Below, piece after piece: positions 9,001 through 17,906 of a stretch of DNA of 64,000 nucleotides; the first letter of the stretch is position 1; the number at the start of each line of letters is the position of its first letter. The DNA comes from CAITJF01 sp032654645 (GTDB lineage Bacteria > Pseudomonadota > Gammaproteobacteria > Burkholderiales > Gallionellaceae): positions 62,001-126,000 of the forward strand of contig JAULAW010000013.1 of NCBI GenBank assembly GCA_032654645.1, in the 5' to 3' direction. The position numbers and the translations under genes are program-made. The notes beneath the pieces were generated by a model that saw nothing but the letters and a program-made list of their open reading frames with translations, searched no databases and was not told the DNA's origin.

Positions 9001-9585
9001 ATGGCTGCAGCAGCCATATTTCCTATAGGTTATTGATCAGTCCGCCAAAAATCATAGCAACTGGCTTGCCGTTGCCTTTCCAATCGCAGTTGTCGAGCGC
9101 AGCCATTTGTTCGCCCAACCCTTATCTGCAAGGAAGGCTCTGAATGAAGCAAGCAGGGCATTGCTAGATTGGAAGCGGCTTGATTTACGTCCGGAATTCC
9201 GCATTTCAAGAGCCTGCGCACTGAGTAAGGCACACACGCAAAGAGTTGGGGCTGGCTTCTATCAGAGTTCCAGTTGGCGCAGAACGTCCGTGCCCGCCTA
9301 TATTTGATAGCCACGGCGTTTCTTACGCTTAATATTCATAGCAACATAAATCTACTGCACGAACCGGTGCCGGGGTCGCACAATGCTCGGCATCCTCATG
9401 TACTGACATATACACTCCGGCACCTGCGCTCCGGGTTTCCCCAACACCGATCCGCTCACTACCGCTTCTGTCGCCATGTATAAAATGTTTGGCCTAGCGC
9501 AAGGCCTGCTGCTCCGGCTACATGCGAAGTGAATCTATTTGTGCGCATAGAGCGCGCTATGCAGGCGGAATATTAAATTAGGCAC
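9001..9585. other. Gap without a convincing gene
   Basis: Open frames of 60-95 codons occur on both strands (for example 9030-9314 minus), but none has a clear ribosome-binding site, a known motif or an unambiguous hydrophobic pattern. It is probably decayed sequence. Confidence 0.5.
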
Positions 9586-9612
9586 AAAAAAATCCCGCCT
9601 TGCGGCGGGATC
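9586..9612 (-). terminator. Terminator of the cytochrome/FeS/NrfD operon
   Basis: Read on the minus strand, TCCCGCC and GGCGGGA pair around GCAA and are followed by seven T. It lies 38 bp past the NrfD-type stop. Confidence 0.85.
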
Positions 9613-9649
9613 TTAAGAATTGCTTTGTGCCTATGCTATTTTGTGTATA

Positions 9650-10864
9650 TCAAATAGCCTTGTGAATATCAAACACTCTTTCTTCAGGCTCGGGTTTCTC
9701 GCCTTCCCAAACCGTCGGCAACAGCTTTTGCGCCAGGTATAGCACAACAAACGGTGCGGTAAACAGCGTACATACCGTTACCAGGCTTTCACGCCCGTAT
9801 ATCTCTGGAGAGAAAGTCATCAAACCCCTCATGGTTTTGGACAATTGCTGTCCGCCAATCACCACGTTCCAGCGCATCGCCAACACCCCGATCATCATCG
9901 CCAATCCGCTGATGAAGAGCCAGAAAACCAGTGTTTTGTGTTTTGGCATTTTCAGCATCATCATCGACGTGATCACCAGTGCCAGAAGCGACCCCCCCCA
10001 TTGCATTATCAAACCGACATGGATCGGGCCTTCGATCAAATCAAATATTCCTTCGATGCCCTCGCGCGCCTTGTAAAGCATTTGCACCATTTCCAAAGCC
10101 TCGATCACCATCACGATAACAATGCCCGACCACAGCACATACAGCAAGCCTTGCATGGCTCCTTCGTCTGTTGGTTTCTTGCGCCACCATGCTGTGATCA
10201 CATAAATCACAATCAGCAGCCCGACACCTGAGCCCACGGCAGACAGCAGGAAGATGATCGGCATCAGGTCGGACGACCACCATTCGCGTGTTTTCAGCGA
10301 TCCGAACAGGAACCCGACGTAGCCGTGCAATCCGCACGCGCCGGGTATGCCTATCATGGCCAGCCTGCGCGCAATGGTGTGGTCTGTATCGAGCGCACGC
10401 TTCGACACATCATCCGACCCCAAGGTAAGCGCTTTGTATACTTTCTGCATGATGCCGGTTCTGGATTTCGACAGCGCGACAATATCGGCGCGAAATGAGA
10501 ACCAGGTTTCCAGCAGCAGCAGGCCGATATAAAACGCTGCCACATAGCCGAACGCTGCCATCGCCGAGGTCCAGTGCGGTGTCAATACTGCATTCAAGGC
10601 ACGGGTCGGTTGACCCAGGTGAAACAGCAACGGCGTCGGTGCGAAAAACATGAAACACAGCGATGTCAGCAAGGCGAACTTGGAGATAGGCGCAAAGCGC
10701 TCCATACCAAATACGTGATGCAGGCTTGATACCACAAACGCACCAGCAACCAGCCCGGTGATGTAGGGGTAAATTGTGATAAGTTCGCTCCAGGGCACTT
10801 CCGTCTCATTCGGATATACGAATCCGACAAACGGGGCTACGTGATGAAATACGTCGTGTTCCAT
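9650..10864 (-). CDS. NrfD/PsrC/DsrP-type integral membrane quinone-binding subunit
   Basis: This 404-residue protein has about nine visible hydrophobic helices (for example YITGLVAGAFVVSSL, FLLSAVGSGVGLLIVIYVI, WLFISGLAMMIGVLAM) and a soluble C-terminal tail. It belongs to the NrfD superfamily, which exchanges electrons with the quinone pool. The motif HLGQPTRALN and the conserved acidic and His positions fit the larger HybB/DsrP/CbcT-like branch. Its ATG overlaps the stop of the FeS gene (TAATG), and AGGAGG inside that gene is its ribosome-binding site. With the FeS protein and hexahaem cytochrome it probably forms one inner-membrane complex. The direction of electron flow cannot be read from sequence. 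Confidence 0.85.
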   Translation of the reverse strand: MEHDVFHHVAPFVGFVYPNETEVPWSELITIYPYITGLVAGAFVVSSLHHVFGMERFAPISKFALLTSLCFMFFAPTPLLFHLGQPTRALNAVLTPHWTSAMAAFGYVAAFYIGLLLLETWFSFRADIVALSKSRTGIMQKVYKALTLGSDDVSKRALDTDHTIARRLAMIGIPGACGLHGYVGFLFGSLKTREWWSSDLMPIIFLLSAVGSGVGLLIVIYVITAWWRKKPTDEGAMQGLLYVLWSGIVIVMVIEALEMVQMLYKAREGIEGIFDLIEGPIHVGLIMQWGGSLLALVITSMMMLKMPKHKTLVFWLFISGLAMMIGVLAMRWNVVIGGQQLSKTMRGLMTFSPEIYGRESLVTVCTLFTAPFVVLYLAQKLLPTVWEGEKPEPEERVFDIHKAI

Positions 10865-11772
10865 TATAAAACCTCCTTATCTATCCCTGCGTAAAACACA
10901 TTAGGCATATTGCCCATGTCCGGCTTCAGCACATTCACACGGTTAGTGCGGATGAATTGGCTGATCGGGCTTTCCGGGTTAGTGCGATCGCCGAAAATCC
11001 GCGTGCCGGTCGGGCACGCCTCGACGCATGCCGGGTTGAGCCCCTTGGTAATGCGGTGGTAGCACCAGTTGCACTTTTCGGCAGTGCCTCTATCTTCATT
11101 GAGGCTGCGCGCGCCGTAGGGACAAGCCTGCACGCAATACTGGCAACCGATGCAATATTTCGAATCGATCAATACCGGGCCATCCACCGCCTTATAGGTA
11201 GCGCCGGTCGGACATACCTGAACGCACGACGGTTTCTCACACTGGTTGCACAGTTTGGGCACAAAGAATGACTTGGCAACCTTGGCATCCTTGTAGCGGT
11301 TGTCGAATTTAAACCTTGTCTCCTTGCTGCCAGGCACCACGTTTTTGATATCGTGGATGCTGTCTACCAGCGCGTGGTCTGAACCTTCAAGGTAGGTGTA
11401 GCGCTCAACCCAAGTGCGGGTATGGTTTCTATCCATCTGCACACTGTTTTCCATTTTGCACGCTTCCACGCAACGCAAACAGCCGATACAACGATTGGTA
11501 TCAACACCGAATGCCCACCTGTGCTCGGTCCAGTTGTAATTGGGTATCTTGGGCGGATTCTTGCGTGCCTCGGCATATTGACCCGGTTCCTGTTGGTAGG
11601 TGGGCCCAACACCGCCAATATTATTCGAAGCAACCTCTTCGCCTGCAGCCAGCACGTTACCTGCACCGATCACCGCCCCGGCACAGGCGGCGCCTTTACC
11701 CAATAAACCCAAGAAACTACGGCGTGACAAACCGCCCTCTTCCACTTCCACTTTTGTATCCTGAGTAGTCAT
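10864..11772 (-). CDS. Tat-exported ferredoxin-like protein with four 4Fe-4S sites (HybA/DsrO/NrfC type)
   Basis: The 302-residue protein begins with a Tat signal (SRRSFLGLLGKGAACAGAV), so it should be exported folded to the periplasmic face. Four cysteine clusters are visible: CIGCLRCVEAC, CNQCEKPSCVQVC, CIGCQYCVQAC, and the CNWC...ACVEAC pair. Together they form a wire of four 4Fe-4S clusters. I chose the ATG at 11772 because it has GAGG at good spacing. A longer frame from 11805 would put 11 extra residues before the start and overlap the cytochrome gene. It lies between the cytochrome and NrfD genes and presumably passes electrons between them. Confidence 0.88.
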   Translation of the reverse strand: MTTQDTKVEVEEGGLSRRSFLGLLGKGAACAGAVIGAGNVLAAGEEVASNNIGGVGPTYQQEPGQYAEARKNPPKIPNYNWTEHRWAFGVDTNRCIGCLRCVEACKMENSVQMDRNHTRTWVERYTYLEGSDHALVDSIHDIKNVVPGSKETRFKFDNRYKDAKVAKSFFVPKLCNQCEKPSCVQVCPTGATYKAVDGPVLIDSKYCIGCQYCVQACPYGARSLNEDRGTAEKCNWCYHRITKGLNPACVEACPTGTRIFGDRTNPESPISQFIRTNRVNVLKPDMGNMPNVFYAGIDKEVL

Positions 11773-11795
11773 TTTTTCCTCGCTAGGTAACTTAA

Positions 11796-13043
11796 TCATT
11801 TGCAACTCGCACTGGCGAAGTAAGCCGCCAAGTTATCGATATCGGAAACACTCAGTGTCTTCGCTATGCTGGTCATTACCGCGTGGTTACGACTGCCATC
11901 CTGAAACGCTTTGAGCGAGTTGGCCAAGTATTCGGCATTCTGTCCAGCCAGATTCGGCCATGACTGGCTGCCGCTGATTCCGGAGATGCCGGCGTTGCGA
12001 AGGCCGCCGGAACTGTGGCAGGCCGCACAACCAGCCGCTGCCGCCTTGGCTTTGCCCAATTCGGCCTTGGCCTTGTCGCCGCCAGTCACACCGCAACTGC
12101 CTTTGGCAAAATAGGCCGCTACATTGCGTATATCTGCATCGCTCAGACCCGCCGCCATGGGGCTCATCATGTCATTTTTGCGCGCCCCTGCTTTGAATGC
12201 CTTTAGCGAGTTGGCCAAATAGTTGGCATGTTGTCCGGCCAGGTTCGGCCATGCCGGGTTGACGCTCATCCCATTGCCATGACACGCGGCGCAATTGGCC
12301 GCCACCGTCTTGCCCGCATTCGCATCGCCATCCTTTATCGCGATATCCGCGCTTTCAGGAATAACCTTGCCTGTCTTCGGATCCGTGGGTGGTCTCGGTA
12401 CGGAGGCAAAATTGATTCGGGGCGAATGCGGATTGTGGCAGGTCGTGCACAACTCATCGCCGCCATGCCCTTCGATTACAATCTGCGGCACGCCGTGGAT
12501 GCCCACTACGTCCGTTACCGCCTGGACGGGCACGCCCTCGCCCGCAACTTTGCCCCTCAGAGGGCGCCCGGGTATTTTTTCATGGCAGTTGGTGCACAAA
12601 ATCCGCATGTCTGCCGGATCCCGCAACAAGCTCCTGCCCGGTACATTGGCCGGATGCAGTGCCTTCCTAGTATGGGTGATGGTGGTCACCTGATCTTCAG
12701 TGGAAAGCTGCGCAGGCTCTTTAGAAGGGTGATTGCCTGCAGAAGGACCGTGGCAGACCTCACAGTTGGGGCCTGATTTAATGACCACGCCCTGAATAAC
12801 ATTATCCTTGGTTGCCTTCCGGTGAATGCCTGACGACCATTCGGCGTAAACCTCCTTATGGCACGTCTGGCAGGATGCCGAGCCTTGGTGCTGCGGAAGT
12901 TTGGCCGCAATTTGCGCTACCGAGGCGCCACGGTAGTGACCGTATTGGTAAAATGTATCTTGTCTGGCTAAATACCTTGCGGAAAAGGCAACCACCGCAA
13001 CGACCGCAATCAGCGTCAACAAGCGAACTATGTGCTTATGCAT
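11796..13043 (-). CDS. Hexahaem c-type cytochrome (four-haem N-terminal domain plus two class I domains)
   Basis: The 415-residue protein has an N-terminal hydrophobic anchor or signal (LLTLIAVVAVVAFSARYL). Six CxxCH sites follow: CQTCH (about 58), CEVCH, CTNCH and CTTCH in an NrfB/DmsE-like tetrahaem half, then CAACH twice in two tandem cytochrome c4-like modules with matching NLAGQ..YLANSLKAF segments. The two C-terminal modules are clearly duplicated. It is the first gene of a three-gene operon with an FeS protein and an NrfD-type subunit. The gene content resembles the CbcSTR-type arrangement known from Geobacter, although the cytochrome architecture here differs. It is likely periplasmic and the complex's contact with soluble cytochromes. 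Confidence 0.88.
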   Translation of the reverse strand: MHKHIVRLLTLIAVVAVVAFSARYLARQDTFYQYGHYRGASVAQIAAKLPQHQGSASCQTCHKEVYAEWSSGIHRKATKDNVIQGVVIKSGPNCEVCHGPSAGNHPSKEPAQLSTEDQVTTITHTRKALHPANVPGRSLLRDPADMRILCTNCHEKIPGRPLRGKVAGEGVPVQAVTDVVGIHGVPQIVIEGHGGDELCTTCHNPHSPRINFASVPRPPTDPKTGKVIPESADIAIKDGDANAGKTVAANCAACHGNGMSVNPAWPNLAGQHANYLANSLKAFKAGARKNDMMSPMAAGLSDADIRNVAAYFAKGSCGVTGGDKAKAELGKAKAAAAGCAACHSSGGLRNAGISGISGSQSWPNLAGQNAEYLANSLKAFQDGSRNHAVMTSIAKTLSVSDIDNLAAYFASASCK

Positions 13044-13121
13044 AATCTTCCCTTATGTTTGTTTTCGGCTAAACTTAAACTAACTGTTCTGCGATTTGAC
13101 GAATCGTGACTCTATTTGATG

Positions 13122-13161
13122 GGAACTATGTGTCTTTTGATGTAGGTCAAAATATAGTTCC
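13122..13161. promoter_or_regulatory. FNR/CRP-type box inside a 40-bp palindrome
   Basis: TTGAT-GTAG-GTCAA at 13137-13150 differs by one base from the FNR consensus TTGAT-N4-ATCAA. It is framed by outer arms GGAACTA and TAGTTCC. It lies about 90-100 bp upstream of the cytochrome start, so an oxygen- or NO-responsive FNR/DNR-type regulator may control the redox operon. The site is seen; the regulator is inferred. Confidence 0.5.
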
Positions 13162-13447
13162 TCTCCAGAATCAACTATTACTTCCACGCCCACCAGCCAA
13201 GCCTTAAATATTATTGTTGTGTCGCCATGAAAATCCCCTGAGCCGCACACGTTGTAAGACTAAGCTGACATGCACGGTGTTCCTATACTTCTAAAGGATA
13301 GGTTGTGAAGAAAAAGAACTAGTTCTTTCGGATAATCTGTGTTTCGGGTAGCCGGATGCAATTGCCGCAGAATGCAGCGATAATAGCGCCGCCCAACGCC
13401 TCAACTAAAGATAGATTCGGGAGCGCAAACCATGAAAGGACAAACCA
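13162..13447. other. Intergenic region between divergent units
   Basis: No gene or further repeat is visible. It presumably holds the promoter of the plus-strand epimerase gene. Confidence 0.5.
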
Positions 13448-14362
13448 TTGAGCCAGTCTGAGATCGCCACCCTCAACCAGAAATTCGCCATTGCCGGACA
13501 GCTTGAATTCACCGCAGAGGCGAACGGCCTAGTGGTTGCGCGCATCGCCAACAACCACGCACAATCGGCCATCGCGCTGCAAGGCGCGCACATCATGAAC
13601 TTCCAGCCCAACGATGAAGCGCCGCTTATCTGGCAAAGCCCGGTAGCGAAGCTTGCACCCGGCAAATCCATACGCGGCGGCGTACCTGTCTGCTGGCCGT
13701 GGTTCGGCGCACATGCGACTGAAAGCAATTTCCCGGCACACGGCTTTGCCCGCACCGCTCCCTGGCAAGTGGCGGCAAGCGCAGCTTTGCCGGATGGCAG
13801 CACGCACATCACCCTTGAACTGCCACCGGACGCGATTCCCCCTGCGCAATGGCCACACGCCTGCCGTGTACGGCTCGGTGTAACAGCAGGCAGGGCACTA
13901 GCAGTGGAATTGATTACCGAGAATACCGGCAATGCACCGTTCGAAATCAGCGAAGCGCTGCACACCTACTTTGCTATCAGCGACGTGGACAACACCCGCA
14001 TCACCGGCCTGGAAGACTGCGTTTATCTCGACAAGGTGGATGAATTCAGGCGCAAGATACAGTCCGGAGCGATTACTATCGCATCCGAGGTTGACCGCGT
14101 CTATGTAAATACAGAAGCGGATTGCCTGATTGAAGATCGAGGCTTGAAACGCCGCATCCGCATCACCAAGCGAGGCAGTCGTTCCACCGTGGTGTGGAAC
14201 CCGTGGATCGAGAAATCCGCAAAGATGGGCGATTTCGGCAGCGACACCGGCTATCGCAACATGGTCTGCGTGGAAAGCGCCAATGCGGCGGAGAACGTGA
14301 TCAGCGTCGCACCGGGTACGACACATTCGCTACGCGTGGTGTACAGCACTGAAGCGATGTAG
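13448..14362 (+). CDS. D-hexose-6-phosphate mutarotase / aldose 1-epimerase family
   Basis: The 304-residue protein matches the YeaD type of the galactose mutarotase fold. Visible blocks are QGAHIMNFQP, the substrate-binding block IRGGVPVCWPWFGAH, AHGFART, SEALHTYFAISD, and VVWNPWIEKSAKMGDFG with a conserved E in CVESANA. The enzyme interconverts glucose-6-phosphate anomers in the cytoplasm. The start is TTG at 13448 with AAAGGA upstream. The ATG at 13432 is out of frame. It is followed at 31 bp by a small thioredoxin-fold gene. Confidence 0.88.
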   Translation: MSQSEIATLNQKFAIAGQLEFTAEANGLVVARIANNHAQSAIALQGAHIMNFQPNDEAPLIWQSPVAKLAPGKSIRGGVPVCWPWFGAHATESNFPAHGFARTAPWQVAASAALPDGSTHITLELPPDAIPPAQWPHACRVRLGVTAGRALAVELITENTGNAPFEISEALHTYFAISDVDNTRITGLEDCVYLDKVDEFRRKIQSGAITIASEVDRVYVNTEADCLIEDRGLKRRIRITKRGSRSTVVWNPWIEKSAKMGDFGSDTGYRNMVCVESANAAENVISVAPGTTHSLRVVYSTEAM

Positions 14363-14393
14363 CGCGGAAATTCTAAAAACCTCTGCGGGCATC

Positions 14394-14621
14394 ATGCAGG
14401 AAAAAATCCAGCTCTACAGCACTGGGTTCTGTCACCTCTGCGAAGAAGCCGAGACCATTCTCCGCACTTCGGGAGTTGCCGCCGCCCATATTGACATCGC
14501 CGAACATGACGATTTGCTTGAGAAGTACGGCGCGCGCATTCCGGTGTTGCAGCGCGTAGACAATGATGCCGAACTCTCCTGGCCTTTCGATGCCGTGGCC
14601 GTATTGCGATTCCTGATTTGA
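14394..14621 (+). CDS. Glutaredoxin-like protein (DUF836 type)
   Basis: This 75-residue protein has a CxxC redox centre near the N-terminus (YSTGFCHLCEEAE), a cis-proline-like block ARIPVLQRV, and the final strand-helix WPFDAVAVLRFLI. All fit the short glutaredoxin-like family often found beside metabolic genes. It is soluble and cytoplasmic. It lies close behind the mutarotase gene and could share its transcript. The exact partner is unknown. Confidence 0.8.
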   Translation: MQEKIQLYSTGFCHLCEEAETILRTSGVAAAHIDIAEHDDLLEKYGARIPVLQRVDNDAELSWPFDAVAVLRFLI

Positions 14622-14812
14622 GTTTGTAAAAACGGTTATCCGGTATTTCAAACAGCTTCGGCACACCGCTCCCCGCTCTGTTACAATGCGCGTCGCGACA
14701 TCGTTTCAGTCTTGTTGTCGCCACCGATCACGGTTCGTAGTTCCCACCTCATTCTGCCTAAGACTGGCGCGCGCTAGCGTGACAGGCCGATGTAACCCAA
14801 TAGAAAGTTAAT

Positions 14813-16339
14813 ATGTCTTTTGCTGCTCTCGGCTTGTCCGAAGAAATTGTCCGCGCCGTTACCGAACGCGGTTACACCGAACCCACGCCGATTCAGGCGC
14901 AGGCCATCCCCGTTGTGCTGTCCGGACGCGACCTGCTGGCAGGCGCGCAGACCGGCACCGGCAAGACCGCCGGTTTTACGCTGCCCATTTTGCAACGGCT
15001 TTCCACCACGGCGAAGCCCGCCACCGGAGAACACCCCCTTATCCAACTTTCCCCCGCCCACGGTGGAAAGGGCAAACGTGAAATGGGTCAGGCAGGTATT
15101 TTGCCGCAAGGCAAAAACTCGCAAAATCAATCTTCAACTTTTGCGCCGATTCGCACCTTGATCCTCGCGCCCACGCGCGAACTCGCCGCACAGATCGAGG
15201 AAAGCGTGCGCGAGTACGGCAAATACCTCAAGCTGCATTCGATGATGATGTTCGGCGGCGTCAACATCAACCCGCAAATCCAGAAGCTGCGGGGCCGCGT
15301 GGATATTCTGGTGGCCACGCCGGGACGCTTGCTGGATCACGTGCAGCAGAGGACAGTGGACTTGTCCCATGTCGAGATTCTTGTGCTGGACGAGGCTGAC
15401 CGCATGCTGGACATGGGCTTCATCCGCGACATCAAAAAAATTCTGGCGCTGTTGCCCAAACAGCGGCAGAACCTGCTGTTCTCCGCCACGTTCCCGGACG
15501 AAATAAAAATGCTGGCGGACGGGATGCTCAACAAACCGGCAATGGTCGAAGTGGAGCGCCAGAATGCTACCGCCGAATTGATCACGCAGCGGGTGTATCC
15601 GGTGGATCGCGAAAGGAAGCGCGAGTTGCTCGCCCATCTCATCAAGGAACACAACTGGCATCAGGTGCTGGTGTTCACGCGCACCAAGCATGGCGCCAAC
15701 CGGCTGGCCGAACAGCTCGGCAAGGACGGCATCCCGGCGCTGGCCATCCATGGCAACAAGAGCCAGGCAGCGCGCACCCGCGCGCTGGCCGAATTCAAGA
15801 GCGGCGACCTGCAAGTGCTGGTGGCGACCGACATCGCCGCACGCGGCATAGACATCATCGAATTGCCGCATGTGGTCAACTTCGAGCTGCCCAACGTGCC
15901 GGAAGATTACGTGCATCGCATCGGTCGAACCGGCCGCGCGGGCAGCGAAGGTGAGGCGAGTTCGCTGGTGTGTATTGATGAACGCAAGCTGCTGAGCGAC
16001 ATCGAGCGCTTGACCAAGCGCGAAGTTCCGGTCGTGCAGGTGCCCGGTTTCGAGCCGGATCCCCGCATCAAGGCCGAGCCTATCCTGAACGGGCAGAACC
16101 GGGGAATGGGTGGCGGTCGCGGAAACAATCAGGGCCGAGGACAAGGCCAGGGTCGAGGACAAAACCAGAGCCGTGTGCAATCAGCACCGCGCGCAGTTGC
16201 CGGGCAGGCAGCAGCACGTACCGGGGGCCAGCCTGGAAATTCCAGAGGCGGAGCAGGCGGCGGCAAGCCTTCTGGAGGACATGGTGCGGGTCGCGGCGCT
16301 GTGCCGGTGCTGCACCGCTCCGGCGGGCGTGGTCGTTGA
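14813..16339 (+). CDS. rhlE: DEAD-box RNA helicase RhlE
   Basis: The 508-residue helicase has the Q motif (YTEPTPIQAQ), motif I AQTGTGKT, Ia PTRELA, II DEAD, III SAT, V ATDIAARGID and VI HRIGRTGRAG, then a Gly/Gln/Arg-rich tail typical of RhlE. It remodels RNA duplexes, for example in ribosome assembly or RNA decay. Between motif I and Ia there is an unusual extra stretch of about 40 residues (about 70-110, including LSPAHGGKGKREMG). Relatives have only a short loop there. Its DNA resembles the CCCTTATCC...GGTGGAAAG class of dispersed palindromes, so it looks like an in-frame repeat insertion. Confidence 0.93.
   Translation: MSFAALGLSEEIVRAVTERGYTEPTPIQAQAIPVVLSGRDLLAGAQTGTGKTAGFTLPILQRLSTTAKPATGEHPLIQLSPAHGGKGKREMGQAGILPQGKNSQNQSSTFAPIRTLILAPTRELAAQIEESVREYGKYLKLHSMMMFGGVNINPQIQKLRGRVDILVATPGRLLDHVQQRTVDLSHVEILVLDEADRMLDMGFIRDIKKILALLPKQRQNLLFSATFPDEIKMLADGMLNKPAMVEVERQNATAELITQRVYPVDRERKRELLAHLIKEHNWHQVLVFTRTKHGANRLAEQLGKDGIPALAIHGNKSQAARTRALAEFKSGDLQVLVATDIAARGIDIIELPHVVNFELPNVPEDYVHRIGRTGRAGSEGEASSLVCIDERKLLSDIERLTKREVPVVQVPGFEPDPRIKAEPILNGQNRGMGGGRGNNQGRGQGQGRGQNQSRVQSAPRAVAGQAAARTGGQPGNSRGGAGGGKPSGGHGAGRGAVPVLHRSGGRGR
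15020..15145. repeat. Repeat-derived insertion inside rhlE
   Basis: The segment carries a hairpin (CTTTCC/GGTGGAAAG) and then TTTTGCC/GGCAAAA arms. It encodes the surplus loop of RhlE, is in frame and contains no stop. The boundaries are approximate and rest on comparison with the remembered family pattern. Confidence 0.5.
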
Positions 16340-16490
16340 CCCTGTGCCGCTAACTTGCGAGACGGATTGAACAGGTAGTGCAGGTTGCATTCCTGAGGCA
16401 ATTCATCTAAAGTTTGCCGGGCTTCTGTGTTGGCTGTGCCTGATCTTACCGGGGTTTTTCCGATTTTTTTATCTAGAGGAAAGGTTGAAA

Positions 16491-16892
16491 ATGAACAAGT
16501 ACCTGATGCGTTTCAGTAGCTATGTAATGATAGTGTGCATGTCGAGCATGAGCGTCTGGATGCCGAATGCGCAGGCCGCCATGATCAGCAGTGAACAAGC
16601 CATAACCAGCCAGGCCGTGCAACACGATCGCGACCGGCTGCGCGCGCTGTTTGAGCGCGCCGACGTGCGCGAGCAGCTTTTGGCGCGGGGAGTGGATGCG
16701 AATGCCGCCAAGGCACGGGTTGATGCGCTGACCGACAGCGAAGTCACTGGCATTGCCGGCAAGCTCGACAACCTGCCCGCCGGGGGCGACATCATTGATG
16801 CCCTGTTGTTTGTCTTTCTGGTGCTGCTGGTTACCGACATACTCGGCTACACCAAGGTATTCCCTTTCACCAGATCAATGCATCAACACTAA
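16491..16892 (+). CDS. PA2779 family small exported protein
   Basis: The product of about 133 residues starts with a signal-like segment (YVMIVCMSSMSVWMPNAQA). It has a charged helical middle (RDRLRALFERADVREQLLARGV...ALTDSEVTGIAG) and a C-terminal hydrophobic helix (IIDALLFVFLVLLVTDILGY). This matches the PA2779 family, which is regularly paired with a PA2778-type C39 peptidase, as here. I use the ATG at 16491, preceded by GAGGAAAGG, over an upstream TTG. The function is unknown; the pair is thought to act at the cell envelope. Confidence 0.85.
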   Translation: MNKYLMRFSSYVMIVCMSSMSVWMPNAQAAMISSEQAITSQAVQHDRDRLRALFERADVREQLLARGVDANAAKARVDALTDSEVTGIAGKLDNLPAGGDIIDALLFVFLVLLVTDILGYTKVFPFTRSMHQH

Positions 16893-16906
16893 CCGCAGCA
16901 CCCTGA

Positions 16907-17869
16907 ATGTTTTTTTCTGTTAACGCCCGCGCAGTAGCGGGCGTTTTTATTATGCTGCTGCTCACTGCATGCAGTACGCAGCAAATGCAGATGTTGCGCA
17001 GTTCCCCGCCTCCCGATCTGCCCGCGATGGCCGAGCTGACGCAAGTCGTGTTTTATCCGCAGCAGGAACACCAGTGCGGGCCGGCATCGCTGGCGATGGC
17101 ATTGCAGCATGCCGGTGTCAATGTCGAGCCGCAGCAACTGACAAGCTTTGTCTATCTGCCCGAAAAGCAAGGCAGCTTGCAGGTTGAAATGCTGGCGGCA
17201 GCACGCCGCCACGGGATGGTGGCCTATTTGCTGCCGCCCAGGCTGGCGGATGTGCTGGCAGAAATTGCTGCGGGCAACCCGGTCGTGGTGCTGCAAAATC
17301 TTGGCCTGAGCTGGTATCCGGTATGGCATTACGCGGTGGCAGTTGGATATGATCTGCGCCGCGAACAGGTGATTCTGCGTTCCGGCCATGAGGCCAGGCA
17401 AGCCTTGCCCTTCTTTACCTTCGAGAAAACATGGGCGCGCAGCAATTATTGGGCAATGGTTGTGCTGCCGCCGGGGCGGTTGCCGCAAACCGCCACCCCG
17501 GAAACTTACCTGCCCGGCATCGCCGCGCTCGAACACAGCAGCCCGGAAAGCGATGTGTGGCCTGCGTATGCAGCCGCGATGCAGCGCTGGCCGGATAGCC
17601 TGGCGGCAAAAATCGCTGCGGGCAATTTCGCCTATAGCCGTAATAACCTGATGTTGTCCGAGCAGCTTTTTCTCGAAGCCGCGCAGGCGCACCCGGATTC
17701 AGTTGCCGCCTACAATAATCTGGCGCAAACCCTGAGCGACCTTGGAAAATATCCAGCGGCATTGGTGGCCGCGCGTCGTGCGGTGGAAATAGGCGGCTCA
17801 CTGGAATCGGTGGCGCGTGGCACCTTGGAAGAAATCGAGCAACGTATGCGTGGAGCACGGAAAGAATAA
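16907..17869 (+). CDS. PA2778 family lipoprotein: C39-like cysteine peptidase with TPR region
   Basis: The 320-residue protein has a lipobox (LLLTAC, Cys at about 22), so it is a lipoprotein. A papain-fold C39-like domain follows with the catalytic Cys in HQCGPASLAMAL and the His in WHYAVAVGYD. Then come tetratricopeptide-like repeats (YNNLAQTLSDLGKYPAALVAARRAVEI). It sits 14 bp after the PA2779-type gene with no clear ribosome-binding site, so it may depend on coupled translation. A terminator-shaped hairpin lies inside the signal-peptide coding region. An internal ATG at 16954 would leave only seven residues before the lipobox Cys, which is too short. Confidence 0.85.
   Translation: MFFSVNARAVAGVFIMLLLTACSTQQMQMLRSSPPPDLPAMAELTQVVFYPQQEHQCGPASLAMALQHAGVNVEPQQLTSFVYLPEKQGSLQVEMLAAARRHGMVAYLLPPRLADVLAEIAAGNPVVVLQNLGLSWYPVWHYAVAVGYDLRREQVILRSGHEARQALPFFTFEKTWARSNYWAMVVLPPGRLPQTATPETYLPGIAALEHSSPESDVWPAYAAAMQRWPDSLAAKIAAGNFAYSRNNLMLSEQLFLEAAQAHPDSVAAYNNLAQTLSDLGKYPAALVAARRAVEIGGSLESVARGTLEEIEQRMRGARKE
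16922..16948 (+). terminator. Terminator-shaped hairpin within the signal-peptide codons
   Basis: AACGCCCGC and GCGGGCGTT pair perfectly around GCAGTA and run into TTTTT. It sits 15 bp inside the lipoprotein reading frame and could act as an attenuator between the two genes of the pair. Confidence 0.6.
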
Positions 17870-17906
17870 TGAATATGCGGAACACTATTATTGAAGCAAG
17901 GCACTG

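Noticed and set aside
9030..9314. A 94-codon minus-strand gene
   Set aside because: No ribosome-binding site, no motif, and comparable frames exist in the other strand.
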